Source: an uncultured Pseudoflavonifractor sp. (GTDB taxonomy: Bacteria > Bacillota > Clostridia > Oscillospirales > Oscillospiraceae). Taken from it: DNA of 37,760 bases. Each line of letters starts with the position of its first letter. Position 1 is the stretch's first letter. Below, one piece after another: positions 1 through 7,762 of the stretch. Position numbers and translations under genes: made by a program. The notes beneath the pieces were generated by a model. That model was not told the origin of the DNA. It ran no database searches and saw only the letters and a program-made list of their open reading frames with translations. The stretch covers positions 1 to 37,760 of the forward strand of contig NZ_CALXEG010000032.1 in assembly GCF_944387275.1 (NCBI RefSeq), in the 5' to 3' direction.

Positions 1-111
1 TTACACCACCTGGGCCTTGATCAGGTTGGTGGTGCCGTTCTTGTCCCACGGAACCAGTTCCGCGGGAACCCTGTCCTTGATCTGCTGGGGCGGAGTGAAT
101 CCGCCCCGCAT
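1..111 (-). CDS. 36-aa ORF made of repeat cassette plus a second copy of the pyruvate kinase C-terminus
   Basis: Read leftward from an ATG at 111-109 there is a 36-codon frame beginning MRGGFTPP (encoded by the hairpin cassette) and ending GTTNLIKAQVV, the same eleven residues that end the real pyruvate kinase. Positions 1-43 match 190-232 at 41 of 43 bases and then diverge. No clear Shine-Dalgarno precedes the ATG, so translation is doubtful. It is more likely a by-product of whatever duplicated the gene end than a functional peptide. The window starts exactly at its stop codon, so nothing to the left can be judged. Confidence 0.3.
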   Translation of the reverse strand: MRGGFTPPQQIKDRVPAELVPWDKNGTTNLIKAQVV

Positions 112-138
112 CAAGGCTTTGCCACAGGCAAAGCCTTG
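87..138. repeat. Hairpin repeat cassette, copy 1
   Basis: Two adjacent hairpins: GGGGCGGA/TCCGCCCC (87-94/100-107, loop GTGAA), then CAAGGCTTTGCC/GGCAAAGCCTTG (112-123/127-138, loop ACA). The same skeleton recurs at 13503-13556 with the first hairpin and the joining GCATCA conserved. The second hairpin there differs by compensatory base pairs. It sits between the real pyk end and the diverged second copy of that end. Confidence 0.7.
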
Positions 139-146
139 GAATCGGC

Positions 147-174
147 AAGAGCGGGGGAAATCTCCCCCGCTCTT
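147..174 (-). terminator. Hairpin terminator behind pyk
   Basis: Perfect 12-bp stem AAGAGCGGGGGA/TCCCCCGCTCTT (147-158/163-174) with loop AATC, 15 nt beyond the pyk stop codon. The U tract is weak, so termination strength is uncertain. Confidence 0.55.
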
Positions 175-189
175 CGGATTGGTATTCTT

Positions 190-1620
190 TTACACCACCT
201 GAGCCTTGATCAGGTTGGTGGTGCCGCTCTTGCCGATGGGCACGCCGGCGGTGATGACCACGGTATCGCCGCTCTTCACAGCGCCCTCCTTGCGGGCCAC
301 TTCCACGCTCATGGAGAACAGGCGGTCAGTGGAATCCACAAAGCCGGTCAGGTAAGAGTGGACGCCCCAGGAGATGGCCAGCTGGCGGCGGACCTTCTCG
401 CTCTGGCACACGGCCACGATGGGGCAGGCGGGACGGAACCGGGAGATGACCTTGGCGGTGTAGCCGGACTCGGTGGGCGCCAGGATAGCGGCGGCATTCA
501 GGTCCATGGCGGTCATGCAGCAGGTGTGGGTGATGGCGTCGTTGATGGTGGACATGCCGGGCTGGATGCTGTGCTCACGGAAGCGGCCCCAGTAGTTGAT
601 GGCGGACTCGGCGGCCTTCACGGTGGACACCATGGCCTCGACGGCCTCGATGGGGTACTTGCCGGAGGCGGTCTCGCCGGAGAGCATCACGCAGGAGGTG
701 CCGTCGAACACGGCGTTGGCCACGTCGGACACCTCGGCACGGGTGGGACGGGGGTTGCGGATCATGGAGTCCAGCATCTGGGTGGCGGTGATGACGGGCT
801 TGCCGGCCATGGTGGTGGCCTTGATCATCTTCTTCTGGAGGATGGGCACCTCCTGAGCGGGAATCTCCACGCCCAGGTCGCCGCGGGCAACCATGATGCC
901 GTCGGCGGCGGCGATGATCTCGTCCAGATTGTCCACGCCCTCGCGGTTCTCGATCTTGGCGATGATGCGGATGTTCTTGCCGCCCTCGTGCTTGCACAGC
1001 TCGGCGCGGATGTCCTCCACGTCGCTGGCCTTGCGGACGAAGGAGGCGGCGATGAAGTCAAAGTCGTTCTCAGCGGCGAACTTCAGGTCATCCTTGTCCT
1101 TCTCGGTGAGGGAGGGCAGCAGGATGTGCACATCGGGGATGTTGATGGACTTATTGTTGGACAGGGGGCCACCGTTCTCCACCACGCAGACGATCTCCTG
1201 GCCCTTGATCTCCTGCACCAGCAGGTCGATCAGGCCGTCGTCCACCAGGATGTGGTTGCCGGGGGCGACCTCCTTGTGCAGGTTCGTGTAGGTAACGGAC
1301 ACACGGCTGGCGTCGCCCTCGCACTCGGCGGTGGTCAGGGTGAAGATGTCATCCTTCTTCAGCTCGATGCGGCCGTCCTTGAAGGTCTTGATGCGGATCT
1401 CGGGGCCCTTGGTGTCCAGGATGGCGGCCACGGGGATGCCCAGCTCGTCGCGCACCCGCTTGAGCTTGGTCAGCTGAGCCAGGTGGCTCTCGTGAGTGCC
1501 GTGGGAGAAGTTGAAGCGAGCGGCGTTCATGCCGGCAAGGATCAGCTTACGGATCATTTCCTCGTTATCCACGGCGGGACCCAGCGTGCAGATAATCTTT
1601 GTCTTTCTCATATCGGACAT
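190..1620 (-). CDS. pyk: Pyruvate kinase
   Basis: Catalyses PEP + ADP to pyruvate + ATP, the last step of glycolysis, in the cytosol. The 476-aa product begins MSDMRKTKIICTLGPA, the standard N-terminus of the family. It carries the substrate/K+ region NFSHGTHESH, DTKGPEIR, the catalytic-barrel stretch MVARGDLGVEIP and the TATQMLDSM segment, and ends with the alpha/beta C-domain (residues about 355-476). It lacks the extra PEP-utiliser-like C-terminal domain of Bacillus enzymes. The second of three near ATGs was chosen because GGAGG lies 10 nt upstream of it; the ATG at 1629 is only 1 nt from the GGAGG. Length is typical. Its last 43 bases are echoed at 1-43. Confidence 0.96.
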   Translation of the reverse strand: MSDMRKTKIICTLGPAVDNEEMIRKLILAGMNAARFNFSHGTHESHLAQLTKLKRVRDELGIPVAAILDTKGPEIRIKTFKDGRIELKKDDIFTLTTAECEGDASRVSVTYTNLHKEVAPGNHILVDDGLIDLLVQEIKGQEIVCVVENGGPLSNNKSINIPDVHILLPSLTEKDKDDLKFAAENDFDFIAASFVRKASDVEDIRAELCKHEGGKNIRIIAKIENREGVDNLDEIIAAADGIMVARGDLGVEIPAQEVPILQKKMIKATTMAGKPVITATQMLDSMIRNPRPTRAEVSDVANAVFDGTSCVMLSGETASGKYPIEAVEAMVSTVKAAESAINYWGRFREHSIQPGMSTINDAITHTCCMTAMDLNAAAILAPTESGYTAKVISRFRPACPIVAVCQSEKVRRQLAISWGVHSYLTGFVDSTDRLFSMSVEVARKEGAVKSGDTVVITAGVPIGKSGTTNLIKAQVV

Positions 1621-1678
1621 GGCTGACATACCTCCATATCGGTGGTTGTATTTGAGGTTTTAATATCTTTGCGGGATA

Positions 1679-1707
1679 ATCATACTACAAAGGCGCTCAT
1701 TTGAAAA
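1679..1707 (-). promoter_or_regulatory. Putative sigma-A promoter of pyk
   Basis: On the minus strand TTTTCA (1707-1702), 17-nt spacer, TATGAT (1684-1679), about 60 nt upstream of the pyk start. The -35 is a poor match. The rest of 1630-1874 is AT-richer and shows no ORF worth calling. Confidence 0.4.
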
Positions 1708-1874
1708 GGGGTAATCGATACAATCCAAAAAGATTTAACATTTTCCTTAATCGTCATTTTATCCATACTGCTTCCAGCAATTTCCCGTTTACCTGTTTCA
1801 TATCCCAGGTTAAGCGGTTCCTTATCCCGTTTTCGCTTCGCCTGAATATTGTGTCAATGCTCTGCTGTGCAAAA

Positions 1875-1905
1875 GAGCGCCATGCACGACCGGCATGGCG
1901 CTCTC
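1875..1905 (-). terminator. Intrinsic terminator of the CorC-like gene
   Basis: Perfect 12-bp stem AGAGCGCCATGC/GCATGGCGCTCT (1875-1886/1894-1905) with a 7-nt loop. On the minus strand it is followed by TTTTGC, directly behind the stop at 1912. Confidence 0.8.
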
Positions 1906-1911
1906 ACTTTT

Positions 1912-3261
1912 TTATTCTGTCTTCTCCCCGTCCTGCGGGGCGGGCTCCAGCTTGGACACGGTGGCCCACTCCACCCGGCGGTCGGTCAGCTCCTCCACCC
2001 GGATGTGGAGGCCGCACACGTCCACCTCTGGGTGGCTGCCGTCCTCCGGGATGACCGCCAGCTGGGCGAACACCAGGCCGCCCAGGGTGTCGTACTCCTC
2101 GTCCTCGGGCAGTTCCACGTCCAGTGCCTCGGCCACCTCCTCCAGGTCGGCGGAGCCGGCAATACGCCACAGGTTGTCCCCCAGAGGGATGATCTCCTGC
2201 TCGTCCTGAGGGTCGAACTCGTCGTAGATATTGCCCACGATCTCCTCCAGCAGGTCCTCCATGGTGATGATGCCGCTGGTGCCGCCGTACTCGTCCACCA
2301 CAATGGCCATGTGGATCTTCTTGGCCTGCATGTCCCGGAACAGGGCGTCGGTGCGCACCGACTCGGGCACAAAGTAGGCGGGCGTCAGCAGGTCCCGCAG
2401 GGACTTGGGCTGGGCCTCACGGGCGTTGAGCAGGTAGGTGCGGGTGTTCAGGATGCCGATCACGTCGTCGGCGTCCTCCTCGTAGACCGGGAACCGGGTC
2501 AGGCCGGTCTCCCGGATGGTACGGATGATCTCCTCGTCCGTGTCCTGGGCCCAGAGCATCACCACGTCGGTGCGGTGGATCATGACCTCCTCGGCGGTCA
2601 TGTTGTTGAACTCGAAGATGTTGTCAATCATCTCCTTCTCGCCCGACTCAATGGCCCCCTTCTCCTCGCCGATGTCCATCATCATGCGGATCTCCTCCTC
2701 GGAGACCTGGTCCTTCTCGGCGTTGGGGTCGATATGTAGCAGGCGCAGCACCCCGTTGGTGGACACGGTGAGCAGCCAGATGAGGGGCCGCATCACCGCC
2801 GACAGGAAGGACACCACACCGCAGGTGAACCGGGCCACCTCCTCCGTCTTCTGCATGGCCACCCGCTTGGGCACCAGCTCGCCCAGCACCAGGGTGAAGA
2901 AGGAGAGGATGATGGTGATCAGGATGACCGCCAGGGTGTTCACGGCCGCCGCCGCCGGGGCGTCCAGCTGCCACTTCAGCACCGCCCAGTCCCGGATGCG
3001 GCCGGCGAAGTTGTCCGCCGCGAAGGCCGAGCCCAGGAATCCGGCCAGGGTGATGCCGATCTGGATGGTGGACAGGAAGCGGGTGGGGGCCTCCACAATC
3101 TTCAGCAGCTTGGCCGCCTTCTTGTCCCCCTCCTCCGCCTCCCGGCGCAGGACGTTTTCATTGAGTGAAATGACCGCGATCTCTGTGGCGGCAAAATACG
3201 CGTTGACCAAAATCAGGATCAGCTGCAGCAGCAATTGGGGCCATATAGGGTCCGATGACAC
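1912..3261 (-). CDS. CNNM/CBS/CorC-HlyC family membrane protein
   Basis: A 449-aa protein with the three-part layout of the HlyC/CorC (TlyC) family. First comes an N-terminal CNNM/DUF21 membrane domain (about residues 1-190; hydrophobic [20 protein letters not shown] and [15 protein letters not shown]). A CBS pair follows (about 205-330; [34 protein letters not shown]). The C-terminal CorC_HlyC domain (about 345-430) contains [18 protein letters not shown]. Such proteins are linked to Mg2+/cation export or efflux control; the older name hemolysin is not meaningful here. The start is GTG at 3261, with AGGAGG about 6 nt upstream; that ribosome site would itself be coding if the earlier TTG at 3279 were used. 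It ends before a strong terminator. Confidence 0.93.
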   Translation of the reverse strand: MSSDPIWPQLLLQLILILVNAYFAATEIAVISLNENVLRREAEEGDKKAAKLLKIVEAPTRFLSTIQIGITLAGFLGSAFAADNFAGRIRDWAVLKWQLDAPAAAAVNTLAVILITIILSFFTLVLGELVPKRVAMQKTEEVARFTCGVVSFLSAVMRPLIWLLTVSTNGVLRLLHIDPNAEKDQVSEEEIRMMMDIGEEKGAIESGEKEMIDNIFEFNNMTAEEVMIHRTDVVMLWAQDTDEEIIRTIRETGLTRFPVYEEDADDVIGILNTRTYLLNAREAQPKSLRDLLTPAYFVPESVRTDALFRDMQAKKIHMAIVVDEYGGTSGIITMEDLLEEIVGNIYDEFDPQDEQEIIPLGDNLWRIAGSADLEEVAEALDVELPEDEEYDTLGGLVFAQLAVIPEDGSHPEVDVCGLHIRVEELTDRRVEWATVSKLEPAPQDGEKTE

Positions 3262-3316
3262 GGAAATTCCTCCTAACAATTTTCAGACAGTTCGACGTCT
3301 CCGCCTTTGTCGCAGA

Positions 3317-3348
3317 ATTATATCACAACCGTAGTGGAAATTCACTAC
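3317..3348 (-). promoter_or_regulatory. Extended -10 promoter with overlapping inverted repeat (CorC-like gene)
   Basis: Minus strand TGATATAAT (3325-3317) is an extended -10, about 55 nt upstream of the GTG start. The inverted repeat GTAGTG-N6-CACTAC (3331-3348) covers the position of the -35 element, so it could be an operator or a hairpin. The repressor is unknown. Confidence 0.5.
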
Positions 3349-3422
3349 TTTTTGCAAAAATCTTACACTTTTAATTTTCTGCACTCTTCTTCGTCAAAAT
3401 GGGTGCGCATTGGCCTGCCCCA

Positions 3423-3431
3423 TGTTATAAT
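3423..3431 (+). promoter_or_regulatory. Extended -10 promoter of the CLC operon
   Basis: TGTTATAAT (TG at 3423-3424, TATAAT at 3426-3431) on the plus strand without a good -35. It predicts a leader of about 120 nt before the GTG at 3559. I looked for a fluoride riboswitch in the leader and saw no recognisable consensus. Confidence 0.5.
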
Positions 3432-3558
3432 GATGTCTGCTGAATCGGCTGCCGCCCGGCCTGTCCGGAGCGCATCAGCCTCCCGGAGTCATAAATCCCG
3501 CCGTTTTGGCCTGTTTTTATGGATTTCGGTCATTTTCTTTTCAAGTGAGGGATGCCCT

Positions 3559-4830
3559 GTGAGTATGCTCCGGGATCGCCTGCCCAGCTGGGCCAGGCAG
3601 CCTGCGATTTTTGTAAAGTGGCTGGTGTTCTCCTGCGTCATCGGCCTGATCTGCGGCGGCGTGGGCACGCTGTTCCACTTCGCCATCGACGCCGCCGCCG
3701 AGCTGAGGGGGGAATACCCCTGGATTCTCTGGCTGCTGCCTGCGGGCGGCGCGCTCATCGTCCTGCTCTACCACTGGTGCGGCATGGAGAAGGACCGGGG
3801 CACCAACTTCGTGCTGGTGGCCGTGCGGGAAAATGAGCCCCTCCGCCTGCGCACCGCGCCCCTCATCTTCGCCGCCACTGTCATCACCCACCTGGTGGGC
3901 GGCTCCTCCGGCCGTGAGGGCGCGGCCCTCCAGCTGGGCGGCTCCATCTCCTCCAAAATCGGCCGGTGGATGGGTCTGGACGACAAGGACAGCCGGGTCA
4001 TTACCATGTGCGGCATGTCCGCCGCCTTCTCCGCCCTCTTCGGCACCCCCCTGGCCGCCGGTGTGTTCTCCATGGAGGTGGTGAGCGTGGGCGTCATGTA
4101 CTACGCCGCCATTGTCCCCTGCACCGTCTCCTCCCTGGTGGGCATGGGGGTGGCCTCCTTCTTCGGCGTGCCCCCCACAGTTTACACCCTCACCGGCGTG
4201 CCCGCCCTCAACGTGGTCACCGCCCTCCAGTGCGTGGGCATGGGCATCCTCTTCGCCCTGCTGTCCATCCTGTTCTGCCGGGTCATGCACGTGGCCCCCA
4301 AGCTGTACAACAAGCTCATCCCCCAGCCCGTTCTCCGGGCGGCGGTGGGCGGCGCCCTGGTCATCGCCCTGACCTACCTGGTGTGGCTGTGGAGCCCCGG
4401 CACCTACGACTACAACGGCGCCGGCGCCGGGCTCATCGCCCAGGCCATCGGCGGCCAGGCCAGGCCCGAGGCCTTCCTTCTGAAAATTCTGTTCACCGCC
4501 GTCACCCTGGGGGCCGGCTTCAAAGGCGGCGAGATCGTGCCCGTGTTCTTCACCGGCGCCACCTTCGGCTGTGCGGCCGCCCCCCTGCTGGGCCTGCCCG
4601 CCTCCTTCGGCGCGGCGCTGGGCATGACGGCCGTGTTCTGCGGCGTCACCAACTGCCCCATGACCTCCCTGTTCCTGGCCTATGAGCTCTTCGGCGGCCA
4701 GGGCCTGCCCCTCTTCGCCGTGGCCTGCGCCGTATCCTATATGCTCTCCGGCTATTATGGCCTGTATAGCGAACAAAAAATCGTGTATTCTAAGTTCAGA
4801 CCGGAATTTATTGATAAAAAGGCGGAATGA
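3559..4830 (+). CDS. CLC-type chloride/fluoride antiporter
   Basis: A 423-aa polytopic membrane protein of the CLC family. Visible are THLVGGSSGREGAALQLGG (about residues 112-130) with the gating glutamate of GREG, GTPLAAGVFSMEV, and the late FKGGEIVPVFFTGATFG segment, repeating hydrophobic helices throughout. The GGSSGREGA context, rather than GREGP, resembles the CLC-F clade that exports fluoride by F-/H+ exchange; this is inference from motif memory, and chloride cannot be excluded. The GTG at 3559 was chosen because GAGGG lies about 8 nt upstream and family homology begins just after it. It is followed after only 3 nt by the amidohydrolase gene, so the two are co-transcribed. Confidence 0.9.
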   Translation: MSMLRDRLPSWARQPAIFVKWLVFSCVIGLICGGVGTLFHFAIDAAAELRGEYPWILWLLPAGGALIVLLYHWCGMEKDRGTNFVLVAVRENEPLRLRTAPLIFAATVITHLVGGSSGREGAALQLGGSISSKIGRWMGLDDKDSRVITMCGMSAAFSALFGTPLAAGVFSMEVVSVGVMYYAAIVPCTVSSLVGMGVASFFGVPPTVYTLTGVPALNVVTALQCVGMGILFALLSILFCRVMHVAPKLYNKLIPQPVLRAAVGGALVIALTYLVWLWSPGTYDYNGAGAGLIAQAIGGQARPEAFLLKILFTAVTLGAGFKGGEIVPVFFTGATFGCAAAPLLGLPASFGAALGMTAVFCGVTNCPMTSLFLAYELFGGQGLPLFAVACAVSYMLSGYYGLYSEQKIVYSKFRPEFIDKKAE

Positions 4831-4833
4831 ACC

Positions 4834-6393
4834 ATGGAACAGACCCTCTTTTACAACGGGACCATCCTCACCATGGAGGACGGCCCGGCGCCTCAGGCGG
4901 TGCTGACGGAGGGTGGCGTCATCCGGGCCGTGGGGACGCTGGCAGAGCTGGAGGCCCTGGCCTCTGATGCGCGGCGGCGGGACCTGAAAGGCCGCACCCT
5001 GATGCCCGCCTTTCTGGACCCCCACAGCCACCTGACCGCTCTGGCCTCCACCCTGGATCTGTGCCCCCTGGGCAGCGCCTCCTCCTTTGGGGACATGGCA
5101 CGGCTGCTGCTGGCCTTTCAGAAGGAGCGGCACATGGCCCCGGACCAGTGGCTCATCGGCTTCGGGTACGACCACAACGTGCTCTCGGAGCGGGCCCAGC
5201 CCGACCGGCACACCCTGGACGACGCCTTCCCTGAGACGCCGGTGCTCGTCTCCAACGCCTCGGGACACATGGGAGCGGTCAACTCCGCCGCCCTGAAGCT
5301 GCTGAACATCACCGCCCACACCCCGGACCCGGAGGGGGGAAAGATCGGCCGGGAGGCCGATGGCCGCACCCCCAGCGGCTACCTGGAGGAAAACGCCTTC
5401 ATCCGCCTGGCCTCCGCCATGCCCGGCCCCTCGCCGGAGCAGGCCGCCCGCAACGTGGAGCGGGCGGAGGAGATCTACCTCTCCCACGGCATCACCCTCA
5501 TCCAGGACGGCCTCACCGACACAGGCCGGTACGCCCTGCTGTCCGCCGCCCGTCTGAAGACCGAGGCGGTGGGGTACGCCGACCTGAAAAACACCCCGGA
5601 GCTGATTGACCGACCCCACATCGGCGGGTACAAGATCTTTCTGGACGGCTCCCCCCAGGGCAGGACCGCCTGGATGCTGGAGCCTTACGCCTCCAACGCG
5701 CCTGACCAGCCTGACTACTGTGGCTACCCCATCTACACCGACGAGGAGGTCACCGGCTTTGTCCGCACCGCCCTCACCCAGGGCAGACAGCTGCTGGCCC
5801 ACTGCAACGGGGACGCGGCGGCGGCGCAGTATATCCGCTGCTGCCGGGCCGCCCAGGAGGAGACCGGCCGCGCTGTGGCGGATATCCGGCCGGTGATGAT
5901 CCACGCCCAGCTGGTCCGCCGGGAGCAGCTGGCGGAGATGAAGGAGTTGGGCATCATCCCCTCCTTCTTCGCCGCCCACCTGTGGTACTGGGGGGACGTC
6001 CACGCCGAGAACTTCGGTCCCGACCGGGCCGCCTCCATCAGCCCCCTGGGCTGGGCGGAGGAGTTGGGCATCCCCTTCACCCTCCACCAGGATACGCCGG
6101 TCATCCAGCCCGACATGCTGGAGACGGTATGGTGCGCTGTCAACCGCCTGACCCGGGAGGGAAAAACGCTGGGTCCGACTCTGAAGGTCTCCCCCATGGC
6201 CGCTCTCCGGGCGGTCACCATCCACGCCGCTTACCAGTATTTCCGCGAGGACTCCCTGGGCTCCATCACGCCCGGCAAGCAGGCCGACCTCATCATTCTC
6301 TCCGCCGCCCCCACTGCGGTGGACCCCATGGACATCCGGTCCATCCGGGTGCTGGAGACCATCCACGGGGGCAAAACGGTCTGGCAGGCGTGA
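4834..6393 (+). CDS. YtcJ-like metal-dependent amidohydrolase
   Basis: A 519-aa member of the amidohydrolase_3 (YtcJ) family. The N-terminal composite beta-domain (LFYNGTILTME) leads into the metal motif DPHSHL (HxH, about residue 67), SNASGHMGAVNSAAL (about 146-160), KIFLDGSPQGRTA with the usual loop residues (about 267), HCNGDAA (about 325), IHAQLV (about 352) and the late HQDTPV with the catalytic Asp (about 420). The C-terminus returns to the beta-domain with GSITPGKQADLIIL. The family hydrolyses C-N bonds in diverse substrates; the substrate here is unknown. It is translated right after the CLC gene, with AAGGCGG upstream of the ATG, so it is the second gene of an operon closed by a strong terminator. 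Confidence 0.9.
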   Translation: MEQTLFYNGTILTMEDGPAPQAVLTEGGVIRAVGTLAELEALASDARRRDLKGRTLMPAFLDPHSHLTALASTLDLCPLGSASSFGDMARLLLAFQKERHMAPDQWLIGFGYDHNVLSERAQPDRHTLDDAFPETPVLVSNASGHMGAVNSAALKLLNITAHTPDPEGGKIGREADGRTPSGYLEENAFIRLASAMPGPSPEQAARNVERAEEIYLSHGITLIQDGLTDTGRYALLSAARLKTEAVGYADLKNTPELIDRPHIGGYKIFLDGSPQGRTAWMLEPYASNAPDQPDYCGYPIYTDEEVTGFVRTALTQGRQLLAHCNGDAAAAQYIRCCRAAQEETGRAVADIRPVMIHAQLVRREQLAEMKELGIIPSFFAAHLWYWGDVHAENFGPDRAASISPLGWAEELGIPFTLHQDTPVIQPDMLETVWCAVNRLTREGKTLGPTLKVSPMAALRAVTIHAAYQYFREDSLGSITPGKQADLIILSAAPTAVDPMDIRSIRVLETIHGGKTVWQA

Positions 6394-6421
6394 CGCCGCC
6401 CCCACAAAATCTCCGACTCAC

Positions 6422-6470
6422 AAAATCCCCCGGATTTCTTCCTGATATTGAAAGAAATCCGGGGGATTTT
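6422..6470. terminator. Bidirectional terminator
   Basis: A perfect 19-bp stem (6422-6440/6452-6470), AAAATCCCCC at its foot and CCTGATATTGA in the loop. A/T runs on both sides serve the amidohydrolase (+) and the ArsR-type gene (-). Confidence 0.9.
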
Positions 6471-6498
6471 CCCATTTTATGTGTTTTTCAGCTATCCA

Positions 6499-7626
6499 TC
6501 ACCGGATAAGGCAGCTCCGGATGTCGTCCAGCAAATCCACGATTGCGGTGCGGTTGATGGAGAAATAGACCCGGTTGTTGTCCTTTTTCTCCGCGTTGAT
6601 GAGGCCGTAGCTGCGCAGGGCGCTCATGTGCTTGGAGATGGTGGCTGTGGTCAGGCCCAGCTCGTTGGCCAGCTCAATACCGTACGCCTTTTTGTCCGCG
6701 ATATACTGCAAGATCTCAAATTTGCTCTCGTCCCCCAGGGCCCGCAGCTTGGGACAGATCTGATCCAAACTGGCGGGTGCCCTAGCAGCCCGGAAAAAAG
6801 GCTGGATCAGAATCCCCACATGGGCATAGACATGGCCTTCGTCATCCGTGTCGATGCCCACGATATTTCCGCCGAAGATCCAGGGGATCACATAGGCGGT
6901 GTCCGCCTGACCATAGGACTGGTCCACGTTCAGGAACTGCCCGGCAAATTCCTCTGTGGTGTGGCTGGCGAAATAGCCGTTCCAACGGGCCTCAAACTGT
7001 GCCAGCGCCGGCTCAAACAGCCGCAGTTCCCGCTCCAACGCAGCTGCAAAGGGTCGGAGAAGCTCTTCCAGCTGCCCCAGATACCGCTCAAAGTCCAGCA
7101 GCACCAGGTTCAGGTTCCACTTGAATTCCGGCGGATAGGGCAGCTCCTGGAGCTGCTGCACCAGAGGCTTGCTCAGATAGCTCTCCAGGTCCTCGATCCC
7201 CATGCCGCCGCTGCACAGCTCCTGGGGGATGTAGGACTGGCCCCGCTGCCGGAACGCCTTTGCGACGTACCGGAACTGAGCGTCAAAATCGTGGATGCCG
7301 ATATTCAGAAACGTCAGCACCATGCTCTGGGCCAGATTGATGGATTCCCCCGCCGGCTCAGAGGCGTAGGAGCGAAAATAGAACTGCAGCAGCGCCTGAT
7401 CCGGCGCCGTCTCGGCCATCTGCTGGTCCACACAGCGCTCCACCACCTCACGGAAGACGGCCAGCTGGCGACGGAAGGCGTCTCCCTCCGACTCGGAAAA
7501 CTCGGCGCCGTATTTCTCCCATATCTTTCCCGCCATCGTCTCCATGGAGACGCCGCCCACATACTGGGTCAGCATCTGGATGACCTCGCCCGTGATATTC
7601 GGCGTACGCTGAATCACAACATTCAT
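6499..7626 (-). CDS. ArsR-type winged-helix regulator with a large N-terminal domain
   Basis: A 375-aa protein whose last about 85 residues form an ArsR/SmtB winged helix: LRALGDESKFEILQYIADKK, then the recognition helix GLTTATISKHMSALRSYGLI and the wing NNRVYFSI. The first about 285 residues are a mostly helical domain without metal-binding cysteine motifs. It belongs to the class of long ArsR-like regulators found in Clostridia whose ligand is unknown. The start was set at the second Met (MNVVIQ), because GTGGGGA is 9 nt upstream of it and almost touches the first ATG. It has its own promoter. The target cannot be told from the sequence; the SLH protease behind it is separated by a terminator. 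Confidence 0.82.
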   Translation of the reverse strand: MNVVIQRTPNITGEVIQMLTQYVGGVSMETMAGKIWEKYGAEFSESEGDAFRRQLAVFREVVERCVDQQMAETAPDQALLQFYFRSYASEPAGESINLAQSMVLTFLNIGIHDFDAQFRYVAKAFRQRGQSYIPQELCSGGMGIEDLESYLSKPLVQQLQELPYPPEFKWNLNLVLLDFERYLGQLEELLRPFAAALERELRLFEPALAQFEARWNGYFASHTTEEFAGQFLNVDQSYGQADTAYVIPWIFGGNIVGIDTDDEGHVYAHVGILIQPFFRAARAPASLDQICPKLRALGDESKFEILQYIADKKAYGIELANELGLTTATISKHMSALRSYGLINAEKKDNNRVYFSINRTAIVDLLDDIRSCLIR

Positions 7627-7664
7627 AGTATTCATTCCCCACTAAATCTGGTGGTTTTGATACA

Positions 7665-7692
7665 ATTATACTTCTTCTCTTCAAAAAATCAA
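7665..7692 (-). promoter_or_regulatory. Promoter of the ArsR-type gene
   Basis: Minus strand TTGATT (7692-7687), 16-nt spacer, TATAAT (7670-7665), about 40 nt upstream of the start codon. Confidence 0.65.
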
Positions 7693-7702
7693 CCGATAAA
7701 AG

Positions 7703-7756
7703 CATCCCTGCAGAGCGGAGCTGGGATAATCGAACCGCTTCCGCTCTACAGGGATG
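7703..7756 (-). terminator. Intrinsic terminator of the S8 protease gene
   Basis: A 17-position stem with one mismatch: CATCCCTG-c-AGAGCGGA (7703-7719) pairs with TCCGCTCT-a-CAGGGATG (7740-7756). On the minus strand CTTTTATC follows. Confidence 0.8.
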
Positions 7757-7762
7757 TGCAGG

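Noticed and set aside
136..1626. 496-codon open frame antisense to pyruvate kinase
   Set aside because: High-GC shadow of a clear gene: Gly/His/Val-rich translation without any family motif and no ribosome site.
3432..3558. Fluoride riboswitch in front of the CLC gene
   Set aside because: I searched for the conserved GAUGG/pseudoknot pattern and did not find it.
3541..6405. 954-codon open frame antisense to the CLC and amidohydrolase genes
   Set aside because: It spans two well-supported genes on the opposite strand and shows no recognisable domain.
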